Assembly: GCF_963576675.1 (NCBI RefSeq)
Contig: NC_088916.1
Location: 82,601,501 to 82,665,500 of the forward strand
Length of the DNA: 64,000 bases
Direction: 5' to 3'
Origin: Euphorbia lathyris
Taxonomy: Eukaryota; Streptophyta; Magnoliopsida; Malpighiales; Euphorbiaceae
The first letter of the stretch is position 1, and every line of letters begins with the position of its first letter. The notes beneath the pieces are model-generated. The model saw only the letters and a list, made by a program, of their open reading frames with translations. It had not been told where the DNA came from and made no database searches. A program made the translations under genes and the position numbers. This document shows positions 45,801 to 57,233 of the stretch, piece after piece.

Positions 45801-45981
45801 TGCCACGATTCGTGGCATAAGTGTATCTTTGCCACGAAAAAAAATTACATGTGGCATAAATATATCAAGTGATCTTAAATATGTAGTAGAATCTATTTTT
45901 CAGGTGGCTAAATGAAAATATGCCACGAATTTTGAATTCACGTGGCATGGTTCGTGGTGCAAGTAATGATTTGTTGTAGTG
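45801..45981 (-). mobile_element. Terminal region of a CACTA-like transposon
   Basis: On the minus strand the segment starts CACTACAACAAATCATTAC at 45981, the hallmark terminus of CACTA (En/Spm) elements. Within 180 bp there are repeated GCCACGA/TCGTGGC phrases in both orientations (about 45801, 45810, 45832, 45930, 45955), including the palindrome TGCCACGATTCGTGGCA at 45801-45817. They look like subterminal transposase-binding repeats. The matching opposite end was not found, so this is either one end of a larger element or a truncated piece. Confidence 0.6.
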
Positions 45982-45983
45982 TT

Positions 45984-46375
45984 TCCTGTGTGATCATTAT
46001 ATTGATTTCACATTTTACTCTTTCATTTTTCCTGATTTCTCCTTAGTTATCAGCCATGAAACTACTGTTTTCTCTTCTATTTCAGTTCATTTTGATGATG
46101 TGCTTCATTCATGATTTGAAGCAGCACAAGAAGTAAGTTTTCTCCTTTGCGTTGGTTTACCAGCTCCTTGGTTTTGGTTCCAGTCCTATATATAGGAGCT
46201 GGTAAACAAAGGCAAAGGATAAAACTTCTTCTGCTGCCTCAAATCATGAATGCAGCACATCATCAAGATGAAACGAAATAGAAGAGAAAACAATAGTTTC
46301 ATGCCTGATAACCAAGGAGAAATCAAGAAAAATGAAAGAGTAAAATGTGAAATCAATAGAATGATCAGAAAGGAA
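45984..46375. repeat. Inverted repeat of about 180-bp arms next to the CACTA end
   Basis: 45984-46165 is an imperfect reverse complement of about 46192-46375, with a loop of about 26 bases containing 'tatatatagg'. Paired landmarks are 'tgatttcacattttactc', 'catgaaactactgttttctc' and 'gatgatgtgcttcattcatg'. The right arm belongs to the minus-strand coding fragment that continues to 46882, so the left arm is an antisense copy of that fragment's 3' end. A transcript would form a long hairpin. Confidence 0.8.
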
Positions 46376-46882
46376 AGGGTAGTAAGAACAAAAGTTGTTG
46401 TGATGAATGTGCTCGATTTCAAGTCTTCCTCCATCTATCCGGGAACTTAAATGATCTCCTTCTGGCATAACACGGTGTCCAAATAAGCTTGTCTGACCTT
46501 AGTCGCATGCATCCCTCACCCTTTGGGAGAGTAACTCCTTCTTCATCCAGCTTTCTCAAAAAGATGCGGATGGATTTATTATAGTGCACCGGGGATTCAC
46601 AGTAGCTGTCAACATACAACTTGTGGAGTTTCAGAACGCAGATAAAGACTTTCTCATTGCCAAAGAATGGGGAATACTACTCGAAAAGATTGAAAGACCA
46701 TCATATGACACAACACATTGCATCAAGGTGTGGACCTTGAGTAGGTGATGTCTACTGGCATCGGCATCGTCCCATCTTGAACTAGTGCCCATCTTGCAAT
46801 TTTCCAGCCGTGTTAGAAAACCATCCAGAATCTCAAAATCATCTTCAGTTTTCGGAACTATGGCAGCAAGAACGATTCCCAT
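46186..46882 (-). pseudogene. Fragments of an unrecognised gene, minus strand
   Basis: Three minus-strand open stretches lie end to end. 46882-46631 codes MGIVLAAIVPKTEDDFEILD and DDADASRHHLLKVHTL. 46619-46419 codes HYNKSIRIFLRKLDEEGVTL and overlaps the third. 46434-46186 codes a hydrophobic tail with two membrane-like segments and ends at TAG. The wording is that of a real protein, but the frames shift between pieces and I do not recognise the family. The tail is duplicated in inverted form at 45984-46165. Confidence 0.4.
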
Positions 46883-46904
46883 TATTGCTAACTAAGCAAT
46901 AATA

Positions 46905-47129
46905 AACGAAAAATGAGTACCTACTAAGCACACTCAAATAAATTTTCCAAAAATTTTAATATGATTTCTATTAATTTTTGGTAAAGGAAAAACAATTTCC
47001 ACTAGTTTTAACATTTATATAATATCCAATATGGTAAAAATAAATATTCTGTCATTCCAAAAAAAATACCAAAAAATATACCAAAAATCCGAAAAATTGT
47101 GCCAAAAAAAACGGGGAGATTACACGTCC
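46905..47129. other. Low-complexity AT-rich stretch
   Basis: Repeated 'ccaaaaaa' phrases at about 47057-47112; no gene. Confidence 0.4.
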
Positions 47130-47575
47130 ATTTCATGGATATAAATTTTATCACTTCATTTTCTTGACTTTTCACAACATACCCTGGTTGTTGCTATATA
47201 TAAATTTCCTCTTCCAGATATCCATTGAGAAATGCGGATTTCACGTCCATTTGATGGATTCTCGACCTGTGTTGAGCAGCTACAGAAATTACAAGTCTAA
47301 TACTCTATATTCTAGCATCAGAAGTAAAAACTTCATTATAGTGAATTTTAGATAGTTGACTGAACCTTTTCACCACCAATTTTTCTTTATGTCGGATAAT
47401 TTCACAGTTTGCATCTTTCTTTGCTTTGAACACTCATTTAACTCCAATGGGTTTTTGAGCGGTCGGAAGTGATGTCAACTATGTTTTATTTTTCTCGATC
47501 GAATGAATCTCCACTTCCATGGCTTTTCTCCATTTTTCATCTTTCATTGCTTCTTCTGGATCTGTTGGTTCATCA
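47130..47575 (-). pseudogene. Ty1/copia reverse transcriptase fragment, degenerate
   Basis: On the minus strand the translation follows the copia RT start: EEAMKDEKWRKAMEVEI, then VFKAKKDANCEII, then [20 protein letters not shown]. Several stops and substitutions interrupt it (for example after KNK and after GVK). This is only the N-terminal half of RT, with no LTR in sight, so it is an old fragment of a copia element unrelated to the Sirevirus above. Confidence 0.8.
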
Positions 47576-47665
47576 TTAACAAAATGACAATAAAGAGTTA
47601 ATTCATCATTGAGATCAATTTCTCAAAACCCTAAAACTCTTATTTTTCTTTGTTTTACGATCTCA

Positions 47666-48300
47666 ATGGCAGCCAGCGGCACAAACTCGCCTCCACAAAC
47701 TATCTTCTCTGGAAAACACAAATCAGGCCGTTAATTAAAAGTCAGGGCTCGAACATCATATTGATGCAGCCATAGTAAGGATCTGGGAAGTGCCTACAGG
47801 TGTTGTAAATCCGGTTTTCAAGATCTGGGAAAGTAAGGATCAACAAGTTCTCTGCTGGATCATTGCCTCCTTGTCTTCAGGGGTTCTTCCTCAAGTGGTT
47901 GGCGTAACCACAATCATAGAAGCCTAGAATAAGTTGCTCAAAGCTTATTCTACTGGATCGCGGTCACAAGTACGTGATTTTAAGCACTGATTGCACAGTC
48001 TCTGCCGTGATAATGATTCAATTTCAGATTATTTGCAAACTGCAAAATTGATCATGATCAATTAACCGCAATCCAACATCCAATTTCAGAGGATGACCTT
48101 GTTGAAGCGACATTAGATGGACTGGGAACCACCTATCGTCCATTTGTCCGTGCAATTGAGGCTGGATTAGAGTCAATCAAGTTTGAGCATCTCACTGGCT
48201 TGCTTTTTTCTGAGGAGCAGCTACTTACCAGGGAAGATTCATCTTCAAATTTTACACCATCAGTGCATTGTGCGGCAAGAGGAGGTGGACGAAAGCAAAT
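47666..48300 (+). pseudogene. Ty1/copia gag fragment, degenerate
   Basis: Starts at ATG 47666 after a leader ('ttacgatctcaatggcagcc'). Across stops and shifts, the translation gives the copia gag order NPVFKIWESKDQQVLCWIIA, then TTIIEA and LLKAYSTGSRSQVRDF, then SEDDLVEATLDGLGTTYRPF and a short run before a Gly-rich end (AARGGG). It lies head to head with the RT fragment at 47130-47575, so the two were brought together by rearrangement. Confidence 0.7.
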
Positions 48301-48968
48301 TTGAAAATAGCATATGACTCAAATCATGGGTTGATTGATGGTTATTGTTATTAATTGATGTTTTTTTTATTACAGCATATTAAAATCCAACATTAATATA
48401 AATTAATCTTTTCTATCTTGTGATTCCTTGTGTCTATATATTTATTTTTCTAAAGTATTTGCTGCTAGATTTTACTTGTCTATGTCTAAAAACCGGATAG
48501 ATTTGGTTCTGTTCAAACCAGACAAAATCGATTTGTAGTTCAATTGATTTGGTTGTAGAAATCCCTTTACTCTTGGTTTGGTATTTTTCAGTTCAGTTTT
48601 GAAGCAAATCAGACCTTGCTAAAACCTTAGTTCAGTTTGGATGAGTTTAATAATCTATTTAATTTTGAACACCGATGTAAGCCAGAAATTTTATTAATGA
48701 GTCATTCATATCAACGGGAGGATATTCCTTGCCTACCTAATATGTGTTGTCCACATCATCAAACAATTTTTTATTGATTTAATATACATATCAAGACATA
48801 TCAAAATGTGTATTAGACATCTTCAATTTGACATGGAGACCTAGTCTCTATTATAATTTGAGGTCGCTTTTTGCTTAATTTAATTAATGTAAACAAATTA
48901 AATATATATTATAGAAAAAAAATCCATATCATACTTTTTTGGAAAAATTTAGGTAGTAATAAAAAAGG
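48300..48968 (-). repeat. Dispersed repeat, copy 2 (inverted copy of 6955-7602)
   Basis: Matches the reverse complement of 6955-7602 over its whole length with moderate divergence. Its left border coincides with the end of the copia gag fragment. Confidence 0.75.
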
Positions 48969-49041
48969 ACAATTATAAAACTAGCACCTTTTAAGGTGTT
49001 AGTTTTCTTTTCTAACTCATTTTGAAAAACTCATCAAAACT

Positions 49042-51000
49042 AAGTTGCAATTGGCGGCTCCTCCTTTCTATGCAAGCCTATACTCTTCCTCAATTTGACT
49101 TTTCAAGGACATTTAATGCACCAATTCAGTACTTTGGAGGCTACCAATCATCAAATTCAGATTATCATCTTGAATTGAGCAAAGATTAGCCTATAAATAG
49201 ACATGAGATGTATGAGGAAATCGACACTTTTTATATTCATTGTAGCCGAGCTTTGGGCAATTGTCTTTCCTTTTGTTTTAGTTTGTTTTAAGTAGTTTCT
49301 AAGTTCAAATTCATGTTTCTAAGTTATTTCCATTCAAGTTTGTAAGTTGATTTTGAGTTTTGAGAAAGAATTTCTTCATCTTTTGTGTTTGATCTCTTAC
49401 TTTCACTAAGTTTCACTTTGTTTCTCACGTTTTTAGACTCAATAGCAAGTCGATGTGGTTTCTAACACTTTAATGTTAGGAATTCTCATTTACTTAAGGC
49501 TTCCTTGTCGTATTTAAGTAACCATTGGCCCGGTTAGGTAAATAGGAGTGAAGGAATAGAATGAGGTGATCTAAGGTCTTAGCACCAAGTTTCTTTTAGA
49601 AATCACCATCTTAAAATCACAAATTTCTATTGGTGTTTTATTTCAATAGCTTTGATTTGACTCAAACTTAGAAAGTGAACCCGACTCCCTATTGTTTTTA
49701 ACAATAAAAGTTTTTATCGCTATTCAAAAACAAGTAGATAGCTAATGCTTGTCCAGAATATCTGTGGGATTGATCTTTATACGTAAGTATACTGTATTAC
49801 TTGGAGGGGTAAAAGATAGGAAATGGAGGCGTGTAATTGTGTCTAGTTTTTTTTTTCAATGTTTTGGCAACACGACCCCAACCCAAGTATTAATGTCCTA
49901 AAGTATCAATTAGCTCCCGAAACAAACTTTAAACCAAGCCTTGAATAGCATTAACTTGTGATAGGATACAATTCTAAAATTCTAAAATAATACTCATCAT
50001 TTTTAGACATTTACCCATAGTTGAAACACTTGAACTTGTAGCACACAAACGCACCCATGGAGAGATACTTTGAGCCACGAGCACATTAAATAGTTCGATT
50101 ATTTTTCTTTGATGTGGGATCCACGCTTGTTTTTAACTATAGGGTTTGCATCAAATACTAACCGAAACCACACGCACCGAACTAGGAATTTGATATGATT
50201 AAGGACTTCTTTCATTTCGCCACCACATAAACCAATAGCCTACCCGAAATCATTTTCCGTTGTTCACCATTTTGAGCCTTGCCCTTCTTTTGCCACCACA
50301 ATATAACCCTATTCCATCACTTTCTATCCAAAAATCCCGGAATCTATGAGTTTCTAATAGATAAATATGAGTCTAAAAAAGAGAGCATCAAAGCAAAAAC
50401 ATATACATTATTTGGCTCACACACATTACCTCCTTAGGAATACAATTCTGACATTCCGAAAAAAAAAGCTTATTCAAAATTTTTGAGAAAAAAGGGGAAG
50501 AAAAGAAAAGAAAGAAATAAATAAATGCTCTCAACTACCCAATAGTGACTTAACGTTTTAGAAACTTAATAAGATGCTTAAGCCTCATTTCCATCATAAT
50601 CACACCAAACCTTAACCCTTCATTACAACCCATTAAGCCCTTTTGATCAAATCCTAGTAAGGAGGCATAGTGGTAGAGGTTGGACGATAGTTATCACTTG
50701 TGTTGGAAAATTGAGAGATAACACCTTACCCGGAACACTTAAGCGTAAAGAGTGAATCCTATGTGAGGTGTTTAACGAGTTCATTAAGTATCAACTATTT
50801 GAAAAATGTCTCACTAATGGCCAAAAGTATAAATTCAAAAATCGTTTAGTTACTCAAGGTGTTTATCATGTTTCGGACGGCTCGAAATTATGATCTTCTA
50901 CATTGTTACTTGAAATGAATCATGTCTCATTCTTGATTTATTTTAGTGCTTGGTTTTCTAGTTTTGTTTTCGGATTTAATTTGCTTGAGGACAAGCAAAA
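49042..51000 (+). repeat. Long non-coding repeat, copy 1 (direct copy at 62825-64000)
   Basis: The stretch 49042-49095 and then 49428-50389 match 62825-62880 and 62932-64000 in direct orientation. The intervening piece is specific to this copy. Phrases such as 'ctgtgggattgatctttatacg' and, near the end, 'gcttgaggacaagcaaaagcttaa' (about 50980-51003) resemble the leader and pre-LTR regions of Athila/Tat-type gypsy elements, so it is probably a coding-deleted derivative. No primer site or LTR pair could be fixed. Confidence 0.6.
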
Positions 51001-51004
51001 GCTT

Positions 51005-51165
51005 AAATATTTGTTTTTCATCAGTGATTCCATGACTACTAGATTGAATATCCACAATATTTCGAAATATTGTGGATATTCAATTACTTTTAGTTTGCAT
51101 ATATTACATGAGAAATGAAATTTAATAGTGTTATGGAATCATTGATGAAAACAAATATAAGATCT
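51005..51165. repeat. Palindrome: perfect 42-bp core in a larger fold-back
   Basis: 51043-51084 reads identically on both strands (21-base arms, no loop; core ATATTTCGAAATAT). Outside it, 'taaatatttgtttttcatcagtgattccat' on the left pairs imperfectly with 'atggaatcattgatgaaaacaaatata' on the right, extending the fold-back to about 160 bp. It could be a tiny MITE or a recombination product. Confidence 0.8.
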
Positions 51166-51288
51166 TAAAGGGCAAAAATACTAATTAATTGTATTACAAT
51201 AAATAAAAATATAAAACTAAATAAAAAGATAACATATAAAGTTAATAGGGAAAGAATATAATATGATTAATTTAATTATGATGTTTAG

Positions 51289-51512
51289 CTTAAATTGTAT
51301 ATATTTTGTAAACGTTAAGTTTAAATTCGTATTATTTTGTGAACGTTAAGTCTATATTGGTGCTATTTTGTACGTGAGGCCTTAATTGATGTTATATTAT
51401 AAACGTTAAGCCTAAATTGATATTATGTTGTAAACGTTAAGCCTATATTGGTACTATTTTGAACGTTGAGCCTAAATTGGTACTTCGCCAAAAACCTTAG
51501 GCCTATTTTGTT
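51289..51512 (+). repeat. Degenerate tandem repeat, period about 33-36 bp
   Basis: Six to seven successive units of the form 'aacgttaagcctaaattgatattatgttgta' with drift between units. Confidence 0.75.
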
Positions 51513-52197
51513 ACCTTATCCCTATAAATTATGACTATGTTGGAAAATAAAAACATAGATGTTTTATTTTTATAAAATAGGATAAAGAGTTGTTACTTCA
51601 AATTTAATTTAATTTATTTTGACTATTAATTTTATAAAATAGAAATAAAAACTTAATGATTAGATAATTATTTCCAAAAACAGACTAGCTTAATATATAA
51701 GAACATAGAAACTAGTAAATTATTTACCCAAATTAATCAAAAAGTATGCAAAAAGAAAAACCCATGATAATTTCACATAATGTAAAAACTTCAGGGTTTA
51801 TGAAAGAACTTGTAAAAGTTGCTCCTACTTGAAGTGCACAACATTTTTAAACAACTCCAACTCAGTCAATACAAAAAGTCAGTTAAAAACATTGATTATG
51901 AAGATGTTAAGAGTCCAGAAGTTACTAAATTTACCCACTGCTACTCCTAATGGTTAAAAACTAAAAGGAAAAAAAATGGCAAATTTGCTACTCCTAATAC
52001 GAACCGGTCCTTACTGCACACCACAGATCGAAAAGGATGGTTTCAAACCATTGATTTCACAAAACCAATTGCTCCTGGTAACTGAATAAGCTGCCCTTTT
52101 CATGAAAAGAAATTCGTAGCCCATTCAAAAACGATAACGGAATAGAAGACTTTTCCGAGTTGCTATCCTGATAAGGATTTGATTCCCCTTTCTAATA
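51513..52197. other. 3' flank and probable 3' UTR of DMS3
   Basis: No other feature was recognised. The minus-strand 3' UTR of DMS3 probably occupies the last 150-250 bases before 52198. No clear AATAAA was picked out. Confidence 0.35.
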
Positions 52198-55100
52198 TCA
52201 TCTAGGGTTGAACCTATCCTGTCCTCCCTGCATCTGAAGTGAGAGCAAATGCTGTTGAAATCTGCAAAATACAACTCCAATCCAACTCAATTAAGATGTG
52301 TTCAGTGCAATACCTGAGCTGTGTTTGCAGATGTTTGTGAGAGAAACTTAACAAACTCTTCCTTCTTTGTCTCAAAATTGAATCTTGCAGAATTTAACAG
52401 CATTTTCTCTCGCTTTAAATCCTCTGTCAACTTCTCCTTTTCCCATGTCTTCTGTTTGAGCTGATTCTCAGTTTCCATGTAGCTATCAGGTGGATTTGCT
52501 GACATGGAAGGTTTTGGAAATCTTACATCAACATCAGTCCTGCGGAACAAAAAATATCCACAAAGAAGAGGTACCAAATGAGAAATACACACACAACACG
52601 CGCTCACACACACATGTAACTCTAAACATAGGGTATGCCAAAATATGTTATTTACTAGCCAGATGCATCGCATGAAACATAAAGCGCGGTCCGGTGTACT
52701 ACGCGTCCCCGCTAAGCTAGGGTCCGAAGAGGGATCCCATCACAAGGGTCTACTGGGGGAAGCCTTCCTCTGCCAGGACTTAAACCCGTGACCTCTCAGT
52801 CACACAACAACAATAATGTTTAACATTGCGCCAAGGCTCATCCTTTGAATCAACCATTCTAGACAAAATACGTATTTCTTTTCTTTTGTATGATAGTGGT
52901 ACAAAAATTAGGCGAAGAAAAATCCATGCACCAAATATCATGAGTTGAATTTGGAAGGTCAGAGGCTAATGCTATGGACCCTATAGGTGGCCTATATATT
53001 ATAATCGAATTATAGCACATACATAATTCTACAATCTATCATGATTCAGAAAGACATTTCTTTCTTAGTGCATTTAAACTACCTACATGCAGAAAGCAAA
53101 TTCCGAAATACCACAAAAGGAGATGCTGTAAACCAATGAAATTCACCATTAGATCAGATTGGAAGACAATTTCATGTCAATAATGAAAGCAAAATACTTA
53201 CCAATTCCCCAAGGAAAAGAAACCATTAGGCTTAATAATCCCTCCATCTAGTGAAATTGCTCCATCACTTATAAGTGGAAGAGCAAGTAGCATCTCCTCC
53301 CTACTTTTGTAAACTTGCAGGCGAGAAAAGAGGCTGTAAAATAGAGTCTCTCTGAGGCCATAGGCATCATATACATACAACAAATTCATGTAATCCACAT
53401 GGATCATGTTAACAGCGAAACCAATAAATCCAGGTGGGCACTCGCCATTAGGCAATTTTGGCCGTAGAAGATCAAGCCTTCTTTGAGGCTCATCATCCAC
53501 AAATTCACCACAGTAAGGTCTACAAGGGAAAAACAGTTTGTAATTCAAGAGCTGAATTCCAAACAACAATAAAGAAAAGAAACAGATACATGCCTTAAAT
53601 TTTCGAGACAAATGACAAGAAATCGACCATCCAGAGTCCGTCCGATAGTAGTACCAAAGCCTCTAATTCCAGAATCACTATTTATATGGCCTTCCTTGTC
53701 ATAAGTTTCAAGAGCTTTAACACCTTCGTAAGTCTTGCAAACAATTCCTAGCATTGTCTCTACTCCTAAGTACTCTGAAAGAAGCCTGCAATAAGAAAGA
53801 ATAAGTAAAAGTATATTGAAAACAGTGCAGATAACTAACAACAACTGCATTATCATGCAGCTCTTTAAAGCAAAGATCAGTGTGGCAGTAACGGAGGCAT
53901 TTCACTTATTGAAAATAATAAGAGCTCTTGGAATTGTGGAGTACATAAATTAACCGACTACATTAGAACCAGGAAGAGTATGCTGTATTAGCAAGGGAAC
54001 TAATCATAAGACTTATTTCATAGAAGAGGAAGAATCTACATGTTAGATAGATAGTAAATATCAATAGCAGATAAAATGCAACTTCAAACTAACCTGCTAA
54101 GATTATCATCATCCACCTTGCCCAGAGTAGCAACAATACCAAGCACATCCTTAGTGAATGCGAGTTGAGGTGCATGAGTACCATGGCGCGTTGTCAGCTG
54201 ACACAGAATGCCTCCAGCAGAAGTTTCATGCTGCAGAATCTGCTTTACTGTTTCTGCCTCACTCTGATTGGAGGAATGGCTTTCACTTTCACCACTAGGA
54301 GGTCTTGCGGAGTGATAATTACCAAGAATAACTGAAAGGAAAATTGTCAGTAGCAAAAAAATGAAAATGGAAAAAGAGATATTATGCATCACAAATGATT
54401 ATACAGATAAAATCTCCAAACAATCCTAGCATCTAAAAGTAAATCCTTCTATTCGGAAACACTGACTCGAAGTTGAGATAAAAAAAACTGCTCACGCTAC
54501 AAGTTCTGAGCTTTGGATTGAGTTACGGTTCCTTGACTATGAAATCATGAAGTAAATCTTTTTCGACCTAGCTTACCTATAATGAGAATTAATTTCCTGA
54601 CCTCGGAATTTGTTTTTCAAATGATTCTTACTTTATTAATGATAAACACTTCCATGTTATAACTTATAAGAGTGCAAAAAGCAGACTTGAACTAGGACTC
54701 CTGCTCCTATTATAATTCAAACTTCCTAAATAAAAATTCTGAAAATAAAATCATACCCCTATTAGAATTAAAACTTCCTAAATAATAATTCTGATAATAA
54801 ATTCCTACTCCTCAACGACTAAGACTTCCTAAAAAAATAACAATTATGAAACTAGTAAGTCCTAAACCTAATCAAAATAACGATTTATTATGATATAGAC
54901 TAGCTACAACAATTTTAACATTGCCTTCCCCTACAAAAATGAGTGTGATCTCATGCACAAACATGATAACTGGAGCTACTTCAACATAGTCATAATTATA
55001 ACAATCCCCTTGGTATTTCGTTTCTCTAAACGGTCCTTCCACTGCTGGCCAGCAGTCCCATCTTGATAATTTCTCTTTTTTCATATAGCCTTGGTAATTC

Positions 55101-56584
55101 AGCAGACTTATGACAGTCATACTTCAGCAGATTTATGCAACTCTACTTTGACCACTATTGTGCCTTTCAACAGTGTGTTGATGCTTACAAAAATGCTCAC
55201 ACATATGCAACCAACCAGCTCAAGGGATCATACGACCCATCAAACTTAGGACATCCAGTTTCTAGAATTTTGGAAGCAGACCTCCTCCTGCGGTCGTATT
55301 CTACTGTCCACCCCCATGTCTCCTTCCTTGTTGTGCTAGATTGCCTCAATTGTTTCTAGTTGGAGTACCATGGCCTCCACCTTTGGCCTGTCTTTGCAGT
55401 ATGAAGCTCAAAAAGGCTTCAAACTGTTTTTCCAGATTACTTGATTCAAACTGTCTTTGCCTTAGAGAAAAACCCAGATCTCTATGATGAGAACTCCTGA
55501 CCTCTGAATTTGTTTTTCAAATAGTACTTTACCAATGATAAAATGGTTCCTTTCTATAATAGTACAAAAGGCAGACTTAAACTAGGATTCCTATTCTATT
55601 AGATTTAACACTTCCTAAATAAAAATTCTAAAAATAAACTACTATCCTATTAGAATTAGAACTTCCTAAATAATAGTTCTGAAAATAAACTCCTATTTCT
55701 ACTAATACTAAGACTTCCTAAATAAATGATAATTCTGAAAATAACAATTTCTAAATAAATTTACTCTGATTTGGACTAGCTACAACAGTTTCCTAACAAA
55801 ATAGTTTTTGGTTTATATCAGCAAAAACTTTACTGAAATATCTTGTCTAATTAAATTAACTAAAACATTGAAGGAGACAGTGTATACGAATGACAGATCT
55901 AAACATTGCCACCACAGTACTTAAAGCACCTGGAGAACCAAGAATTAATGGCGAACAATTAAAAACAGGTGACTCAGTTGAATATGTTAGGTAGCTACCA
56001 TGCTTAAATTAAAAACCATTACACTACAAAACATAAATTTGTTCCTAGATGTGATTGTATCCAAGTGAACTGCACATGCAAATACTTCTTAGCTGAGTAA
56101 TCTTCAAGAAGAACTAATCCTCTAGAAGAGGCACAAAAAATAAAATTTAGCATACCTTGCAGATCAAGTATTGAGTCTTCTAATTTGTTTCGTTGACTTT
56201 TCAAAATTTTCAAGTTATCCTCATGCTGCATGATTTTGATTCCCGCTGCGTGTAGATCATCTTGAAATTTCTGCAAAGGTTACAATTTAACAATTAGTTC
56301 TTTGACCTACTTTACATTGTAAATAAGCTCTAGTAACTTAAAGGATGTCTAAAAAAATACAAATTGCAATGTGAAATTTCTGCTTTTTTTTCTACAAATG
56401 TCAGCTCCATAAAAATAAAATATAAATAACAGAAGAATTGCTTTTGATTTACGTCCACATCACAACAAAATGTAAAGATGCTATGCAAACTGAAAACCTT
56501 AGAATTGTATATGACGGATTGGGCTTGCATAGAACCACCATTTTGCATTTCATTACTTGGGATAATACTAGCTTCTTCTTCCAT
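52198..56584 (-). CDS. DMS3: DMS3, SMC-hinge protein of RNA-directed DNA methylation
   Basis: Seven coding exons (minus strand, 5' to 3'): 56584-56498, 56270-56156, 54331-54094, 53785-53594, 53519-53202, 52539-52314, 52251-52198. Joined they give 409 residues with no stop, against about 420 in Arabidopsis. Family landmarks in order are MQNGG near residue 15, [16 protein letters not shown] in an N-terminal coiled coil (residues about 30-70), the SMC hinge (about 95-310, with [66 protein letters not shown] and [13 protein letters not shown]) and a C-terminal coiled coil ([22 protein letters not shown]). DMS3 joins DRD1 and RDM1 in the DDR complex that recruits RNA polymerase V in the nucleus. 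Intron 4 (53520-53593) uses a GC donor; no in-frame GT alternative exists. Intron 2 (1.8 kb) holds a gypsy remnant and intron 5 holds a SINE. The first ATG at 56584 lies in an exon with an upstream acceptor, so the 5' UTR is probably spliced. The last exon's acceptor has an alternative seven bases upstream. Confidence 0.93.
52681..52843 (-). mobile_element. Full-length tRNA-derived SINE (Au-like) in a DMS3 intron
   Basis: On the minus strand: a start near 52843, a polymerase III A box TGGCGCAATG (52832-52823), a B box GGTTTAAGTCC (52786-52776), then 'agtagacccttgtgatggga', 'cggaccctagcttagcgggga' and 'caccggaccgcgcttt'. The last parts also occur in the truncated SINE at 19.6 kb, so both belong to one family. 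It lies in intron 5 of DMS3 in the same orientation as the gene. Confidence 0.85.
54580..55798 (-). mobile_element. Degenerate gypsy remnant in DMS3 intron 2 (LTR-like pair plus gag trace)
   Basis: Two direct repeats, 54580-54920 and 55485-55798, share 'cctgacctc.gaatttgtttttcaaat', repeated 'aacttcctaaataa' and 'gactagctacaaca'. On the minus strand they start TGTTA and end CATCA or a decayed form, as LTRs do. Between them the minus strand gives a decayed gag phrase [11 protein letters not shown] (about 55232-55200), a known gypsy capsid motif, with many stops. No primer site is preserved and no target duplication was found. It explains most of the unusual length of this intron. Confidence 0.6.
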
Positions 56585-56999
56585 CAGAGCTGACAAATTC
56601 TGCGGAAACACTCTATGTAAGAATTACAGCTAAAACAAAAGGATCGACTTAACACTCTATGTAAATTCCATCTTTTGATGCCTTCAAAACTGTGAATGAT
56701 TTAAAACCTGGATTCATGTTAGGGCTATGGAAAATTTTCAAAATATAGTTCACTGAGTGAAACAAAATGAAGCAGGAAAAAACAAATAACGAAAAAGGAA
56801 AACAGAATCCAGCCACACTAATCACCAGCCTTCTTAGGGTCTCCAACTTTATCATACTCATTTAAGCAACAATTCAAAGAAAGTTCAAAAGATACATAAA
56901 TATATAAATCACAAATCATATTCATAAGGTCATTATAAAAACACAAATAATACTCTCAAGTCATTATAAAACCACAAATAACATTTGTAATATTAACTA

Positions 57000-57200
57000 A
57001 TAAGTAATTAATTCATAGCAGATCGAACAGATGAGAGGAAAAATTCGATCAAAGCAGATCGACCAGATGAGAGAGATCGACTTCAGCAAAGCAATCGAGG
57101 AAGACAACTGATTGCACAGAACCACAGAAGAACTCGACCAGATGAGGGAAAAGATTTAGGAATTTCAATTTTGTTAGGGTTCAATGCATCGCACAGGAGA
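57000..57200 (-). other. Probable 5' UTR of DMS3 with CTCATCTG repeats
   Basis: On the minus strand, 'ctctcatctggtcgat'-type phrases occur three times (about 57148, 57075, 57036). CT-rich repeated leaders are common in plant 5' UTRs. Two short upstream frames (ATG CAT TGA at about 57186; ATG AAT TAA at about 57017) could damp translation. Confidence 0.35.
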
Positions 57201-57233
57201 GATTTTTAGTTTAGGGTTCAATCGATTTCGTGT

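Noticed and set aside
52260..52275. Alternative acceptor for the last DMS3 exon (upstream tttgcag)
   Set aside because: It gives an unrelated tail ending in a stop after 16 residues. The downstream acceptor at 52252 gives a Gln/Gly-rich end that fits the family style better. RNA data would settle it.
55135..55359. Plus-strand open frame of 74 codons in DMS3 intron 2
   Set aside because: It is the antisense of a decayed gypsy gag that reads on the minus strand.
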